Of a stretch of 19,192 nt of DNA, positions 12,270 through 19,192 are shown one piece after another; the stretch's first letter is position 1; each line of letters opens with the position of its first letter. This stretch comes from CAVPDE01 sp964580575 (GTDB lineage Bacteria > Desulfobacterota > DSM-4660 > Desulfatiglandales > HGW-15). A model generated the notes under the pieces. The model saw only the letters and a list, made by a program, of their open reading frames with translations, was not told where the DNA came from and made no database searches. The stretch lies in contig CAZOLJ010000081.1 of NCBI GenBank assembly GCA_964580575.1, positions 1-19,192 on the forward strand, written 5' to 3'. The position numbers were made by a program, and so were the translations under genes.

Positions 12270-13958
12270 TCAGCCCAGCAGCTCTTTTGCGTGGGCAACG
12301 GCCTTTTGGGAAACTTTCTTGCCGCCCAGGAGCCTGGCAATCTCCCTGACCCTCTCCTCGTAGTCCAACTCTGAAATCACCGTGCGGGCCCTGCCGTCGA
12401 GAACTTGTTTTTCGACCATGAAGTGGGTCTTCCCTTTGCTCGCGATCTGAGGCAAATGGGTGATGCACAGGATTTGATGGTACCCGGCCAGGGAGCGGAG
12501 CTTGTCGCCGACCACCTCTGCGGTGGCGCCTCCGATGCCGGAATCCACCTCATCGAAAACAAGGGTCTCCACAGAAGACGATCGGGCAAGGATGCTTTTC
12601 ACGGCAAGCATGATTCTCGACAGCTCACCTCCCGAGGCGATTTTGGACAGGGGCTTGAGGTCTTCGCCGACATTGGGAGAAAGCATGAACTCCACCCTGT
12701 CCAACCCTTCCGCCCTGAGCCTTTTCATCAGCTCTTCCGGCCCCGCTTTCAGAGATTCGGCATGATCCTGAAACTGCACCTCGAACCGGGTTCCAGCCAG
12801 GGAAAGCAGGGCAAGCTCCTCCTTCACGGAATCCTCAAACCGTCCGGCCGCCTGTCTTCTTTTCCGGGACAAATGGGTCGCCTTTGAAACAAGCGCCTTC
12901 TCCGCTTCTTCGATTTGGCTCTCCAGTCGGCCCAGTTCCTCTTTGCTCTGATCAAGATTATCCATCATCTCTGCGAGCCGGTCTTTGAGCAAAAAAATCT
13001 CCTCAATGGAAGCTCCGTACTTTCTTTTCAATTTGTGAAGGAGCTGAAGCCTCTCTTCCACCTCTTCAAGGCGGCGGGGATCCATCACAAGGCCCCTCTC
13101 AAGCTCTCTCAGTTCCATGGCAGACTCTTCGATCTCCGCTTTTGCTGAGGCCAGGGCTTTGACGATCGCCTTTAACCTCTCTTCAAGATCCGCGCCTCTT
13201 TCGAGCCTCCTCACGCTCTGGCTGAGGCTTGACAGAACCGAATTGTCCCTTTCATAAAGGGCTCCATAGGCCTCCCGAACCTCTTCCATCAACTTCTCGG
13301 CATAAAGGAGTCTCTTCTTTTCAGCTTCCAGGGCCACGTCTTCGGCCGGCCGGATCGCCGCCTTTTCAATCTCTTCTCTCTGAAACCGTGCCAAGTCCTG
13401 CCGCTCTTCTTTCTCCCGGATCTCCTTTCTCAGGGCGTCCCGCTTATCTTTCAGGGCCTGATGCTCGGCAAAGGCGCTGCGCAGATTCTCTCTGTCCTCC
13501 CCGAGACCGGAGAAATCGTCCAGAAGGGCCAAGTGATTTTCGGGCTTGAGGAGAAGCTGGTGCTCGTGCTGACCGGAAATGCTGATCATCATCGGTCCGA
13601 GTCTTGCGAGCATTTGCAGGGTCGCCATGGATCCGTTGATCACGATTCTGTTTCGGCCTTCCCTGGAGAGGTGCCGTTTGATGAGCAGCTCTCCGCGGTA
13701 GGGGATATCCATTTCCTCCAGCACCGCGGCCACCGGCGAAGGGAGAGGGACGTCAAAAAGGGCTTCCACCCTTGCTTCTTCAGCTCCGCTGCGGATGAGC
13801 TCCGCCGAGGCGCGGCCTCCCAGGATCAGGTTCACGGCATTGATGATGATCGACTTGCCGGCGCCGGTTTCTCCGGACAGAATGTTGAGGCCCGGTTTGA
13901 AGTGAATCTCAAGATGCCCGATGATGGCGAAGTTGGAGATGGTGAGTTGGACTAGCAT
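12270..13958 (-). CDS. recN: DNA repair protein RecN
   Basis: RecN is an SMC-like ATPase that acts early in double-strand break repair. The 562-residue protein has the N-terminal LTISNFAIIGHLEIHFKPGLNILSGETGAGKSIIINAV with Walker A at 29-36, the RecN signature GQHEHQLLLKPENHLALLDDFSG, a long central coiled-coil (about 155-375, rich in Glu/Lys/Leu), and the C-terminal ABC signature SGGELSRIMLAVKSIL followed by Walker B LVFDEVDSGIGG and the D-loop. It ends with the family tail ARLLGG. Start is ATG 13958, with no clear Shine-Dalgarno. It lies 73 bases after pilB behind two hairpins, so it is probably read from a pilB transcript unless an unseen promoter exists. No LexA-type box was recognised. 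Confidence 0.97.
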   Translation of the reverse strand: MLVQLTISNFAIIGHLEIHFKPGLNILSGETGAGKSIIINAVNLILGGRASAELIRSGAEEARVEALFDVPLPSPVAAVLEEMDIPYRGELLIKRHLSREGRNRIVINGSMATLQMLARLGPMMISISGQHEHQLLLKPENHLALLDDFSGLGEDRENLRSAFAEHQALKDKRDALRKEIREKEERQDLARFQREEIEKAAIRPAEDVALEAEKKRLLYAEKLMEEVREAYGALYERDNSVLSSLSQSVRRLERGADLEERLKAIVKALASAKAEIEESAMELRELERGLVMDPRRLEEVEERLQLLHKLKRKYGASIEEIFLLKDRLAEMMDNLDQSKEELGRLESQIEEAEKALVSKATHLSRKRRQAAGRFEDSVKEELALLSLAGTRFEVQFQDHAESLKAGPEELMKRLRAEGLDRVEFMLSPNVGEDLKPLSKIASGGELSRIMLAVKSILARSSSVETLVFDEVDSGIGGATAEVVGDKLRSLAGYHQILCITHLPQIASKGKTHFMVEKQVLDGRARTVISELDYEERVREIARLLGGKKVSQKAVAHAKELLG

Positions 13959-13988
13959 GGAATCGCATGAGGTATCAGGTTGGAGGAC

Positions 13989-14036
13989 CGTCCTGCTTGC
14001 GCAGGACGTTGTATGAAATCGCGCTGCGATTTCATA
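13989..14036. repeat. Two tandem perfect hairpins between pilB and recN
   Basis: cgtcctgc-ttgc-gcaggacg (13989-14008; 8-bp stem) is followed after 3 bases by tatgaaatcgc-gct-gcgatttcata (14012-14036; 11-bp stem). The second stem contains the pilB stop codon. No U-run follows on the minus strand, so these are not classic terminators. They look like REP-type palindromes or mRNA stability/attenuation structures. Confidence 0.65.
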
Positions 14037-15852
14037 GTTGTTCCCACGTCACCCTCAGCACTTCCTGGTAGGTGGTCTTCCCGTCCACAAGCTTCTTGAT
14101 GGCGTTCTCTCTCAGAGTGATCATTCCCTCTTTTCTCGCCTGGTCCCGGAGCAATTCCACATTGCATTGCTCTGTAATGAATTTCCTGATCGACTCCGTC
14201 ACAGGAAGAATCTCGTAGATCCCGCTGCGGCCCACGTACCCCGTGCCCCTGCACCGCATGCATCCTTTTCCCCTCTGGAGCTGGACAATCCCCTGTTTCC
14301 CGAGGTCCAGGCCCATGGTGACCAGTTCCTCGTGATCCATGTCAAACGACTCGGTGCAGTAAGGGCAAATCTTTCGGACGAGGCGCTGGGCCAGGATGCC
14401 CACCAGGGTCGCCTGGATCAAAAAGGAGGGAACGCCCAGGTCAAGAAGTCGCGTGATGGAGGAGGGGGCGTCGTTCGTGTGGAGCGTGGAAAGCACGAGA
14501 TGCCCGGTCAGAGCGGCCTGGATCGCATTTTCAGCGGTTTCCACATCCCGCATTTCACCGATCATGATGATGTCCGGGTCCTGCCTCAAAATGTTTCTAA
14601 GGATCGACGCAAAAGTGATCCCGATCACAGGCTGAACCGCGATCTGGTTGAAGTCCTCGTGGATCATTTCAATGGGGTCTTCCACGGTCGTGATGTTGAT
14701 GTCAGGGGTTGAAAGGTAGCGCAGGGTCGAGTAAAGGCTCGTGGACTTTCCACTCCCTGTAGGCCCGCACACCAGGACGATCCCGTGAGGCATGCCGATC
14801 ATCTGCTGGTATCGGATGAGGTCCATGGACGTAAAGCCCAGGTTTTCCAGGTTCTGGAACAGAACGTCCGGATCCATGATTCTCATGACCAGCTTTTCCC
14901 CAAAGGCGACAGGGACAGCGGAGACACGAATCTCGGACTCCACGCCCTGTTTTTCCATCTTGATGCGGCCGTCCTGGGGCCTTCTCTTCTCGGCCATGTC
15001 GAGGCGCGCGATGTTCTTGATTCTGCTCACCACGGCGGAGTGGACGTTCTTCGGGATCTCGTAAATCTGGTGCAGGGTGCCGTCGATCCTGAACCGGACA
15101 ACGCTCTTGTCCCTTTTCGGTTCGATGTGGACGTCGCTGGCTCTCTGGTCAAAGGCGTAGCTGAAGAGATGGTCTACCGCGTTGACGATGTGCTGGTCAT
15201 TCGACGGAAGCTCGTCCGACGCGCGCAGTCGCACGTACTGTTCCAGGTTCCCCAGGTCGACCATGGGAGTGCCGAACTGATGTTCTGCAGCAACGATGGA
15301 GCGCTTGAAACCGAAGAATTCATTGATGAGCTTGATGATGTCCGTCTTCGGGGTGACCACCGTTTTCACTTTAAAGTGGCTCACCTGGGCGATATCGTGG
15401 ATCACTTCGTTGTTAAAGGGATCAGGCGTTGCAATGGTGAGACATCCTTCTTCCAGTTCAATGGGAAGGACAAGATGCTTCCTGGCAAAAGAGTGAGGAA
15501 TCGTGGTGGTGACCAGGTTGAGATCCAGTTTCAAGGGGTCGATCTTTTTGTAAGCAACCTTCCAGGCTTTGGCCAGGGCCTGGAAAATGATCTCCTCATC
15601 CAGGCTCTTGGCCGGGTCATCGGCCCGTTCCATCTGAAGCGAGGCGATGACGTCGATGATCGTGACGGGATTGCTTATTCGCGCCTTGGAGCTCGCGGAA
15701 GCCTGGCGCATGGCCCGAATCTGCTCAAGTTTGCTGGTGAGCCGGTCCTTCTTGGCCATGATCTCTTTTCTCTGGCTTTCGGAGATGAGGCCGAACTTCA
15801 AAAGGATCTTGCAGACATTGTCCGGGGCAAATCTTTCGGAAGTATTTAACAT
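14032..15852 (-). CDS. pilB: Type IV pilus assembly ATPase PilB (GspE/PilB family)
   Basis: PilB is the cytoplasmic hexameric ATPase that powers pilus extension. The 606-residue protein has an N-terminal regulatory region (1-200) that includes an MshEN-type segment (about 85-180: IPHSFARKHLVLPIELEEGCLTIATPDPFN). The ATPase core follows: SDVHIEP at 239, arginine-rich RFRIDG at 253, Walker A GPTGSGKS (363-370), Asp-box near 391, Walker B with IIMIGEMRD (428-436), and the His-box TGHLVLSTLHTNDA. A four-cysteine zinc knuckle is present (C496, C499, C531, C534), followed by GYVGRSGIYEILP. The extra 60-80 N-terminal residues rich in Lys/Arg are longer than in minimal GspE. AGGA touches the ATG at 15852, and a stronger GGAGGG is 15 bases away, so the start is the best available rather than ideal. 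No other pilus genes are in the window. Confidence 0.93.
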   Translation of the reverse strand: MLNTSERFAPDNVCKILLKFGLISESQRKEIMAKKDRLTSKLEQIRAMRQASASSKARISNPVTIIDVIASLQMERADDPAKSLDEEIIFQALAKAWKVAYKKIDPLKLDLNLVTTTIPHSFARKHLVLPIELEEGCLTIATPDPFNNEVIHDIAQVSHFKVKTVVTPKTDIIKLINEFFGFKRSIVAAEHQFGTPMVDLGNLEQYVRLRASDELPSNDQHIVNAVDHLFSYAFDQRASDVHIEPKRDKSVVRFRIDGTLHQIYEIPKNVHSAVVSRIKNIARLDMAEKRRPQDGRIKMEKQGVESEIRVSAVPVAFGEKLVMRIMDPDVLFQNLENLGFTSMDLIRYQQMIGMPHGIVLVCGPTGSGKSTSLYSTLRYLSTPDINITTVEDPIEMIHEDFNQIAVQPVIGITFASILRNILRQDPDIIMIGEMRDVETAENAIQAALTGHLVLSTLHTNDAPSSITRLLDLGVPSFLIQATLVGILAQRLVRKICPYCTESFDMDHEELVTMGLDLGKQGIVQLQRGKGCMRCRGTGYVGRSGIYEILPVTESIRKFITEQCNVELLRDQARKEGMITLRENAIKKLVDGKTTYQEVLRVTWEQL

Positions 15853-15903
15853 TCCTGGTTTTTCATGCCCTCCAATAGGGTTGAAGTAGGGCTCATTCTC
15901 TTA

Positions 15904-16059
15904 CTAGTGTTTTGTCCCATAAGGCCCTTGATTAAAATGTCATTTCGAAGGAAGTGAGAGATTCTGATATTCTGGGTACTTCAAAGATCGCTCCCGGAGT
16001 CTACCCTGAGTCTGCCGAAGGGGTCGAGATGACCATTTATTTCTGGATCAAAACACTAG
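15904..16059. mobile_element. MITE-like element with perfect 11-bp terminal inverted repeats
   Basis: ctagtgttttg (15904-15914) and caaaacactag (16049-16059) are exact reverse complements, and similarity continues imperfectly for about 7 more bases. A nested second inverted pair (gtcatttcga near 15949 / tcgagatgac near 16023) lies inside. The 156-bp element has no coding capacity. If the outermost CTAG is a target duplication instead of part of the ends, it would fit the YTAR target preference known for IS5-type transposases. The related full-length IS is not in the window. Confidence 0.6.
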
Positions 16060-16271
16060 GACCTCTTTCTTGAGATGAATGATAATACGGCCTCATGATA
16101 TCTGGCAACCAAAATATCCACGGGCTTCAGAATCCGGAAGGAAAATCCTGCAAATCTCATGAGTAATGGTGAAAACGGTTACGGAATGGCATTTCCGTCT
16201 TCTATGAGGAGGACCTTTTCATTCAGTCTCTAAATCCGTTTCAGGGCAAGTTTGATCAGGAATCATGATCC
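16060..16271. other. Gene-free stretch between MITE-like element and terminator
   Basis: I see no supported gene here on either strand. Short open frames lack ribosome-binding sites and recognisable protein features, including a 35-codon minus-strand frame. It is part of the 820-base gap between pilB and tilS. Confidence 0.5.
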
Positions 16272-16299
16272 AAAAGAAAACCCCGACTTACGTCGGGGT
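16272..16299 (-). terminator. Strong intrinsic terminator reading leftward
   Basis: On the minus strand ACCCCGAC-GTAA-GTCGGGGT forms an 8-bp GC-rich stem with a 4-base loop, followed immediately by TTTCTTTT. The plus strand has no U-run, so it is directional. It lies 374 bases downstream of tilS, further than expected for tilS alone. Confidence 0.85.
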
Positions 16300-16386
16300 C
16301 TCCGGGAGTGCCGCTTGGCCTTCTCTTTCCTCCTAAGGTTATGGGTAAAAACCCTCCAGAAGCCAACGAGCATCCCAGAATGAATT
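16272..16386 (-). ncRNA. Candidate small structured RNA ending at the terminator
   Basis: Minus-strand sequence from about 16386 to the terminator can form a long hairpin: TTCTGGGA pairs with TCCCGGAG (wobbles allowed), then after an internal loop CGTTGGCTT pairs with AGGCCAAGCG (one bulge). It contains GGAGGAAAGAGAAGG in the apical part. No convincing protein is encoded, and an intrinsic terminator caps it. The 3' part (GCGGCACTCCCGGAGACC) superficially resembles the 3' end of 6S RNA, but a matching 5' closing strand was not found. Folding was done by eye only. Confidence 0.25.
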
Positions 16387-16513
16387 CCTTTTTCTTTGTA
16401 CTTCAAATATCATGCCAGAAAACGAGTAGTAGCGATCGAGAAGAAAAAGCACTGTCATATGAGTAGGATAGAGAACCAAGGAGGTAAAAGGGTATTTCAC
16501 ACGGATGAACTGA

Positions 16514-16558
16514 TACTGCACAAGAATTTGTGCAAGTCCCCCAGCTTTTTGTGCAGTA
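16514..16558. repeat. Three TGCACAA-type sites with alternative pairing
   Basis: tactgcacaa (16514-16523) is perfectly complementary to ttgtgcagta (16549-16558), and its core tgcacaa also pairs with ttgtgca at 16528-16534. Two mutually exclusive hairpins (5-base or 25-base loop) are therefore possible. It may be a protein-binding array, a transposon end or a switch-like RNA; nothing else identifies it. Confidence 0.5.
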
Positions 16559-16628
16559 AGAGTTATCGCTTAATTGGGCGAGTGTTAAGCGGCCTCGCCG
16601 CTCATGGAGAGTACCGGCAAAAGAAATA

Positions 16629-16655
16629 CTGGATTCCGGCTTATGCCGGAATGAC
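16629..16655. repeat. Partial copy of the dispersed attccggc repeat
   Basis: ctggattccggc-ttat-gccggaatgac is the half-unit of the element at 11110-11222, with an 8-bp perfect stem (16633-16640 / 16645-16652). On the minus strand the hairpin lies 20 bases after the tilS stop and is followed by a T-rich stretch (ccagtatttctttt), so it may also serve as the tilS transcript end. Confidence 0.65.
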
Positions 16656-16672
16656 GGAGAAGATCGGCCATC

Positions 16673-18067
16673 TCAGATCATAGTGATCTTCAGCACTCGC
16701 TTTGTTCCCACTGTGACCTTGAACCGATCGTCAATCCTGAAGCCGCAGACCCAGAGGGGTTGGTCGTCACAGCACAGAATGGGTGTTGAGGAGCGCTGCT
16801 CTAAAGGCACTTTGAGATCCACGAAGAAATCCTTGAGCTTCTTGTGCCCTTTCATGCCGAAGGGGATAAACCGATCCCCTTCTTTGAAGGACCGCAGGGT
16901 CAGAGGAAAGCGAAGCGGCTCACCATCAAGAAAAATGGTCCACTTGGACCCTCGAAGGCGCAGGCCCTTTCGGTTCATGCTCTCTTCAATGGAGAGACGC
17001 CGGCCGATTTCGATGAGGTCGTACTTCCCGAGGCCATCTAAGGTGTAATGAAAAGGCCGCGGTTTCCTTTTCACTGAGGCCGAAAAAATCAGGTGATCAT
17101 AAGCTCGCTTGACCGTCAGTCTCCTGGGGAGATTCTGAGTTGCTTGACATTTCTCTGCTTCAGCCAAGCGTTGGATCGCTTCTATGTGATCCCAACTGAT
17201 TCGGCGGAGATCTTTTTTCACCTTTTCAATGGCAGTTCTGATGACGCGTCTTCTGAGCGCGACAGGGAGGGACACAAAGGAGGTGATGGGAATCTTGAGG
17301 GTGTGATGAGGAGATTGCTCCACATTCCTGTTAAACCATGCTTCTGTAATTTGATCCAGGTAGCCGTCTTCATCACGCAGGATTTCCGCAGTCTGTCCCA
17401 GAAGGCGGGCAAGTTGGGGTTGATGTTCTTCAAGAAGAGGCATGAGCTCAAGTCGCATCTTGTTTCTTAGGTAATCGGTGTTGAGGTTGGAACTGTCCAT
17501 CACAGAAGCGAGTTTTTTCGCTTTCAGGTAGTTTTCAATCTCCGAGCGATTGATCTCGATAAGGGGCCTTATGATCGAACCGTCACGACAAGGAGGGATG
17601 CCGGTCAATCCTGAAGGGCCGCTGCCTCGCAACAACCGCATGAGAATCGTTTCGGCCTGATCGTTCAGATTGTGGCCCGATGCAATCTTTTGTGCGTTGT
17701 GCTTTTTCCTTACCCTCTCAAGGAAAGCATAGCGGGCGTTCCTCGCCACTTCCTCCCTGGACCCCCCCCGGGTCTTTTTCGTCAGCAGGCGACCTCTCGC
17801 AGTTTCAAAGGGAAGCTTCAAGGATTCGGCCAGAGCGCGGACGAAGGCGGTTTCTGCGTCATCCTCAGCCGGTCTCAGGCCGTGGTCAAAGTGGGCTACG
17901 ACAAGATGGATATGCAATTCATCCATCAGTTCGTGGAGAATGTGAAGAAGGCAAACAGAATCAGGGCCCCCGGAGACGGCGACAATGACAGAGTCACCTT
18001 CGGAGATCATCCGGTGTCGAGAGAGGGCGTGTTTGATTTTTCGGTGAGTCTGAATGGGATAGTACAT
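16673..18067 (-). CDS. tilS: tRNA(Ile)-lysidine synthetase TilS
   Basis: TilS converts C34 of the CAU-anticodon tRNA-Ile to lysidine using ATP and lysine, an essential decoding step. From ATG 18067 it is 464 residues, with the PP-loop AVSGGPDSVCLLHIL near residue 29, VVAHFDHGLRPAEDDAETAFVRALAESL, the GHNLNDQAETILMRLLRGSGPSGLTGI motif near 135-160, IRPLIEINRSEIENYL and the SNLNTDYLRNKMRLELMPLL motif. A C-terminal TilS-C domain (about 375-464) contains LRSFKEGDRFIPFGMKGHKKLKDFFVDLKVP. ATG 18067 has AGGA 8 bases upstream; the longer open frame to 18139 would overlap the preceding gene and lacks conservation. A run of eight G (17762-17769) lies within the coding region (TRGGS), a potential slippage site, but the frame is intact. 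It follows the GT9 gene by 37 bases. Confidence 0.96.
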   Translation of the reverse strand: MYYPIQTHRKIKHALSRHRMISEGDSVIVAVSGGPDSVCLLHILHELMDELHIHLVVAHFDHGLRPAEDDAETAFVRALAESLKLPFETARGRLLTKKTRGGSREEVARNARYAFLERVRKKHNAQKIASGHNLNDQAETILMRLLRGSGPSGLTGIPPCRDGSIIRPLIEINRSEIENYLKAKKLASVMDSSNLNTDYLRNKMRLELMPLLEEHQPQLARLLGQTAEILRDEDGYLDQITEAWFNRNVEQSPHHTLKIPITSFVSLPVALRRRVIRTAIEKVKKDLRRISWDHIEAIQRLAEAEKCQATQNLPRRLTVKRAYDHLIFSASVKRKPRPFHYTLDGLGKYDLIEIGRRLSIEESMNRKGLRLRGSKWTIFLDGEPLRFPLTLRSFKEGDRFIPFGMKGHKKLKDFFVDLKVPLEQRSSTPILCCDDQPLWVCGFRIDDRFKVTVGTKRVLKITMI

Positions 18068-18104
18068 GAGCAATGTCCTAAAAGGATGCGGTCTGAAAAG
18101 CATC

Positions 18105-19019
18105 TTACCACAGCCTGGCATTTTGGTTAAGAAAACCATCCGCCGCTTTCAGGCTTTCCTCGACAAGCTCCGGACCGCTTGTGCTGGCTTGGATCACTTT
18201 GACTCTCGGACCAAGGGGGCTCCACTGCGCCACGGAACTGTGCCTGAAGAGAGCAATGGTGGGCGCTCCGAGCATGGCAGCCAGATGAGTGATCCCACTG
18301 TCATGCCCCACGTAGAGAAGAGTTTGTTGAAGAAGGAGCAAAAGTCTATCCCTATCAGGGGAGAGGAGAATTTCCACGTCCCTCTCTCCGGAGAACAAAG
18401 GGACAAGCTTTTCCTCGGCAGGCCCGAGGAGGACCACAGGAGGCTCTTCGATAGCGGGGATCTTCTTTCGAAAAGCTTTCAAAAGATCCAACCAAAACTC
18501 AGGAGGATGGTTTTTTTGTGCTCCCCCTGAACCCGGATGAAAGACTATTCGCAGACGGGGCCGATGCCCGGAGAGAAGAAGAAGCCCTTTCACGGCCTCC
18601 GTCATGACCTTCTCAGCATCAACAGGAAGCCCGCTGCTTTCCATGGCTCTGGCAAGGTAGAGGGCAACGTGGACCGGTTCGTCTTCACGGGGATAGCCGG
18701 GCAAGACAGCAACGACGGCACCGGGGAAGCAGCGTTCTAGGTTTTTCTTGACGACTCGCTCAGGGTCATTGAGAAAAGCGATGATCTTATCGGCTTCCTT
18801 TACGGGCAGTCCGACGCCAGGGTCCGGGACATCCATGAAAAGGGCATGCCAGCCTGGGCCTTCAAAATCCAGACATTGTGAGATCAAGGGTCTCAGGAAA
18901 TCAATTCCGAGCCGCCTTCCGGCCACAATCACATCTCCCCACTCTCGCGAGTTGGAAAGGGCAGGGGCAAGCATGAGCGTGTCGCCGAGAGCAGCCGGTC
19001 GTATGATCAGGATTCTCAT
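18105..19019 (-). CDS. Glycosyltransferase family 9 protein (ADP-heptose:LPS heptosyltransferase-like)
   Basis: GT9 enzymes transfer heptose or related sugars from ADP-sugars to lipopolysaccharide core at the inner face of the cytoplasmic membrane. The 304-residue protein begins MRILIIRPAALGDTLMLAPAL (the classic RPAALGD N-terminus) and has the C-terminal nucleotide-sugar half with IVFHPGSGGAQKNHPPEFWLDLL (about 165-187), PPVVLLGPAEE and the donor-site motif YVGHDSGITHLAAMLGAPTIALF near 250-272. The exact acceptor cannot be assigned, so no waa symbol is given. ATG 19019 is chosen to match the family; an in-frame TTG 12 codons upstream is less likely. No Shine-Dalgarno precedes the ATG, while a TAGAAT -10-like element ends 7 bases before it. 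First gene of a two-gene unit with tilS, divergent from htpX. Confidence 0.9.
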   Translation of the reverse strand: MRILIIRPAALGDTLMLAPALSNSREWGDVIVAGRRLGIDFLRPLISQCLDFEGPGWHALFMDVPDPGVGLPVKEADKIIAFLNDPERVVKKNLERCFPGAVVAVLPGYPREDEPVHVALYLARAMESSGLPVDAEKVMTEAVKGLLLLSGHRPRLRIVFHPGSGGAQKNHPPEFWLDLLKAFRKKIPAIEEPPVVLLGPAEEKLVPLFSGERDVEILLSPDRDRLLLLLQQTLLYVGHDSGITHLAAMLGAPTIALFRHSSVAQWSPLGPRVKVIQASTSGPELVEESLKAADGFLNQNARLW

Positions 19020-19026
19020 GAGAGGA

Positions 19027-19055
19027 ATTCTAGGATAAAGCGCTTGTAGAAACAA
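19027..19055 (-). promoter_or_regulatory. Candidate promoter for the GT9-tilS unit
   Basis: On the minus strand TTGTTT (19050-19055, 3 of 6 to the -35 consensus) is spaced exactly 17 bases from TAGAAT (19027-19032, 5 of 6 to TATAAT). Transcription would start at or beside the GT9 ATG, implying a leaderless message, which fits the absence of a Shine-Dalgarno. Confidence 0.4.
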
Positions 19056-19137
19056 CGAATGATGTTGACTTGGCGGTAGAATCCCTGTAATTAAATTCTT
19101 GTCGGAGCCTATTCAGAAAATCATGGAGGTTTGACCC

Positions 19138-19192
19138 ATGGGTAACTGGTTCAAGACGACGCTGTTGATGTCTGCCTTGACCGCGCTCATTG
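19138..19192 (+). CDS. htpX: Protease HtpX (5' end only)
   Basis: HtpX is a membrane-bound zinc metalloprotease of membrane protein quality control. Only 18 codons plus one base are in the window, but MGNWFKTTLLMSALTALI closely resembles the usual HtpX N-terminus and is the start of its first membrane segment. A strong GGAGG (19125-19129) sits 8 bases before the ATG. It is divergent from the GT9-tilS unit. The catalytic HEXXH motif lies beyond the window, so the call rests on the N-terminus alone. Confidence 0.8.
   Translation, partial: MGNWFKTTLLMSALTALI

Noticed and set aside
16285..16480. 6S RNA (ssrS)
   Set aside because: The minus-strand 3' segment GCGGCACTCCCGGAGACC resembles the 6S 3' end, but I could not find the complementary 5' closing strand or the central bubble within about 200 bases.
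16339..16521. Minus-strand 60-codon frame upstream of the terminator
   Set aside because: It starts at a GTG inside the TGCACAA repeat, has no Shine-Dalgarno and no recognisable features. The structured-RNA reading of the same stretch is at least as likely, so no CDS is called.
16560..16620. Integron attC site
   Set aside because: GTTAAGC/GCTTAAC matches one core half-site, and agcggc-ctc-gccgct is palindromic, but no partner core site at the right spacing and no cassette-like gene or integrase is present.
16396..16683. Plus-strand 95-codon frame
   Set aside because: Its C-terminus reads WIPAYAGMTE, the well-known spurious translation of the dispersed attccggc repeat. It runs through the TGCACAA repeat, has no homologous features, and its end overlaps the tilS 3' end.
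19065..19093. Sigma70 promoter for htpX
   Set aside because: TTGACT is a good -35, but the element 17 bases downstream (TAATTA) matches only two of six -10 positions and the better TTAAAT is at 20 bases. No clear heat-shock sigma site was seen either.

Overview
The window is a 19.2 kb piece of a bacterial chromosome made mostly of densely packed housekeeping genes. Gene order, protein style and moderately high GC suggest an anaerobic Deltaproteobacterium (Desulfobacterota). This placement is an inference from context; there is no rRNA or other decisive marker. No tRNA, rRNA, CRISPR array, intact transposase or phage gene was found.

Layout, left to right. (1) 1-2487, minus strand: ptsH-ptsI-smpB (HPr, PTS Enzyme I, and tmRNA-binding SmpB cut by the window edge), translationally coupled. 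(2) 2616-8918, minus strand: a translation/secretion cluster transcribed from ffh towards rsmI: ffh, rpsP, khpA, rimM, trmD, a second SPOUT-type RNA methyltransferase, rplS, rnhB, yraN, rsmI. A good sigma70-type promoter with embedded inverted repeats lies just upstream of ffh. (3) 9086-12253, plus strand: a nucleoside-phosphorylase-family protein, a stand-alone degenerate copy of the LigA (NAD-dependent DNA ligase) adenylation domain that has lost every catalytic residue I can align, an acylphosphatase, and a lipoprotein with a C-terminal domain resembling FlgT/CsgG-type proteins. (4) 12270-15852, minus strand: pilB (type IV pilus assembly ATPase) followed by recN, with two tandem perfect hairpins between them. 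(5) 15853-16672: an 820-base gene-free stretch holding a MITE-like element, a strong minus-strand intrinsic terminator with folded sequence upstream of it (candidate small RNA), a three-site inverted/direct repeat and a partial dispersed repeat. (6) 16673-19019, minus strand: a GT9-family glycosyltransferase then tilS. (7) 19138-end, plus strand: the first 18 codons of htpX.

Most genes belong to RNA/translation maintenance: SmpB (trans-translation), RsmI, RimM, TrmD, the SPOUT enzyme, TilS, L19, S16, KhpA and Ffh. RNase HII and RecN handle genome maintenance, and PilB and the GT9 enzyme belong to the envelope.

The points most worth a second look are the catalytically dead LigA-like protein (9998-10720), a family of 7-bp tandem repeats (consensus AGTNANN, usually a direct block facing an inverted block) in four separate intergenic gaps, the MITE-like element at 15904-16059, and the possible small RNA ending at the terminator at 16272-16299.
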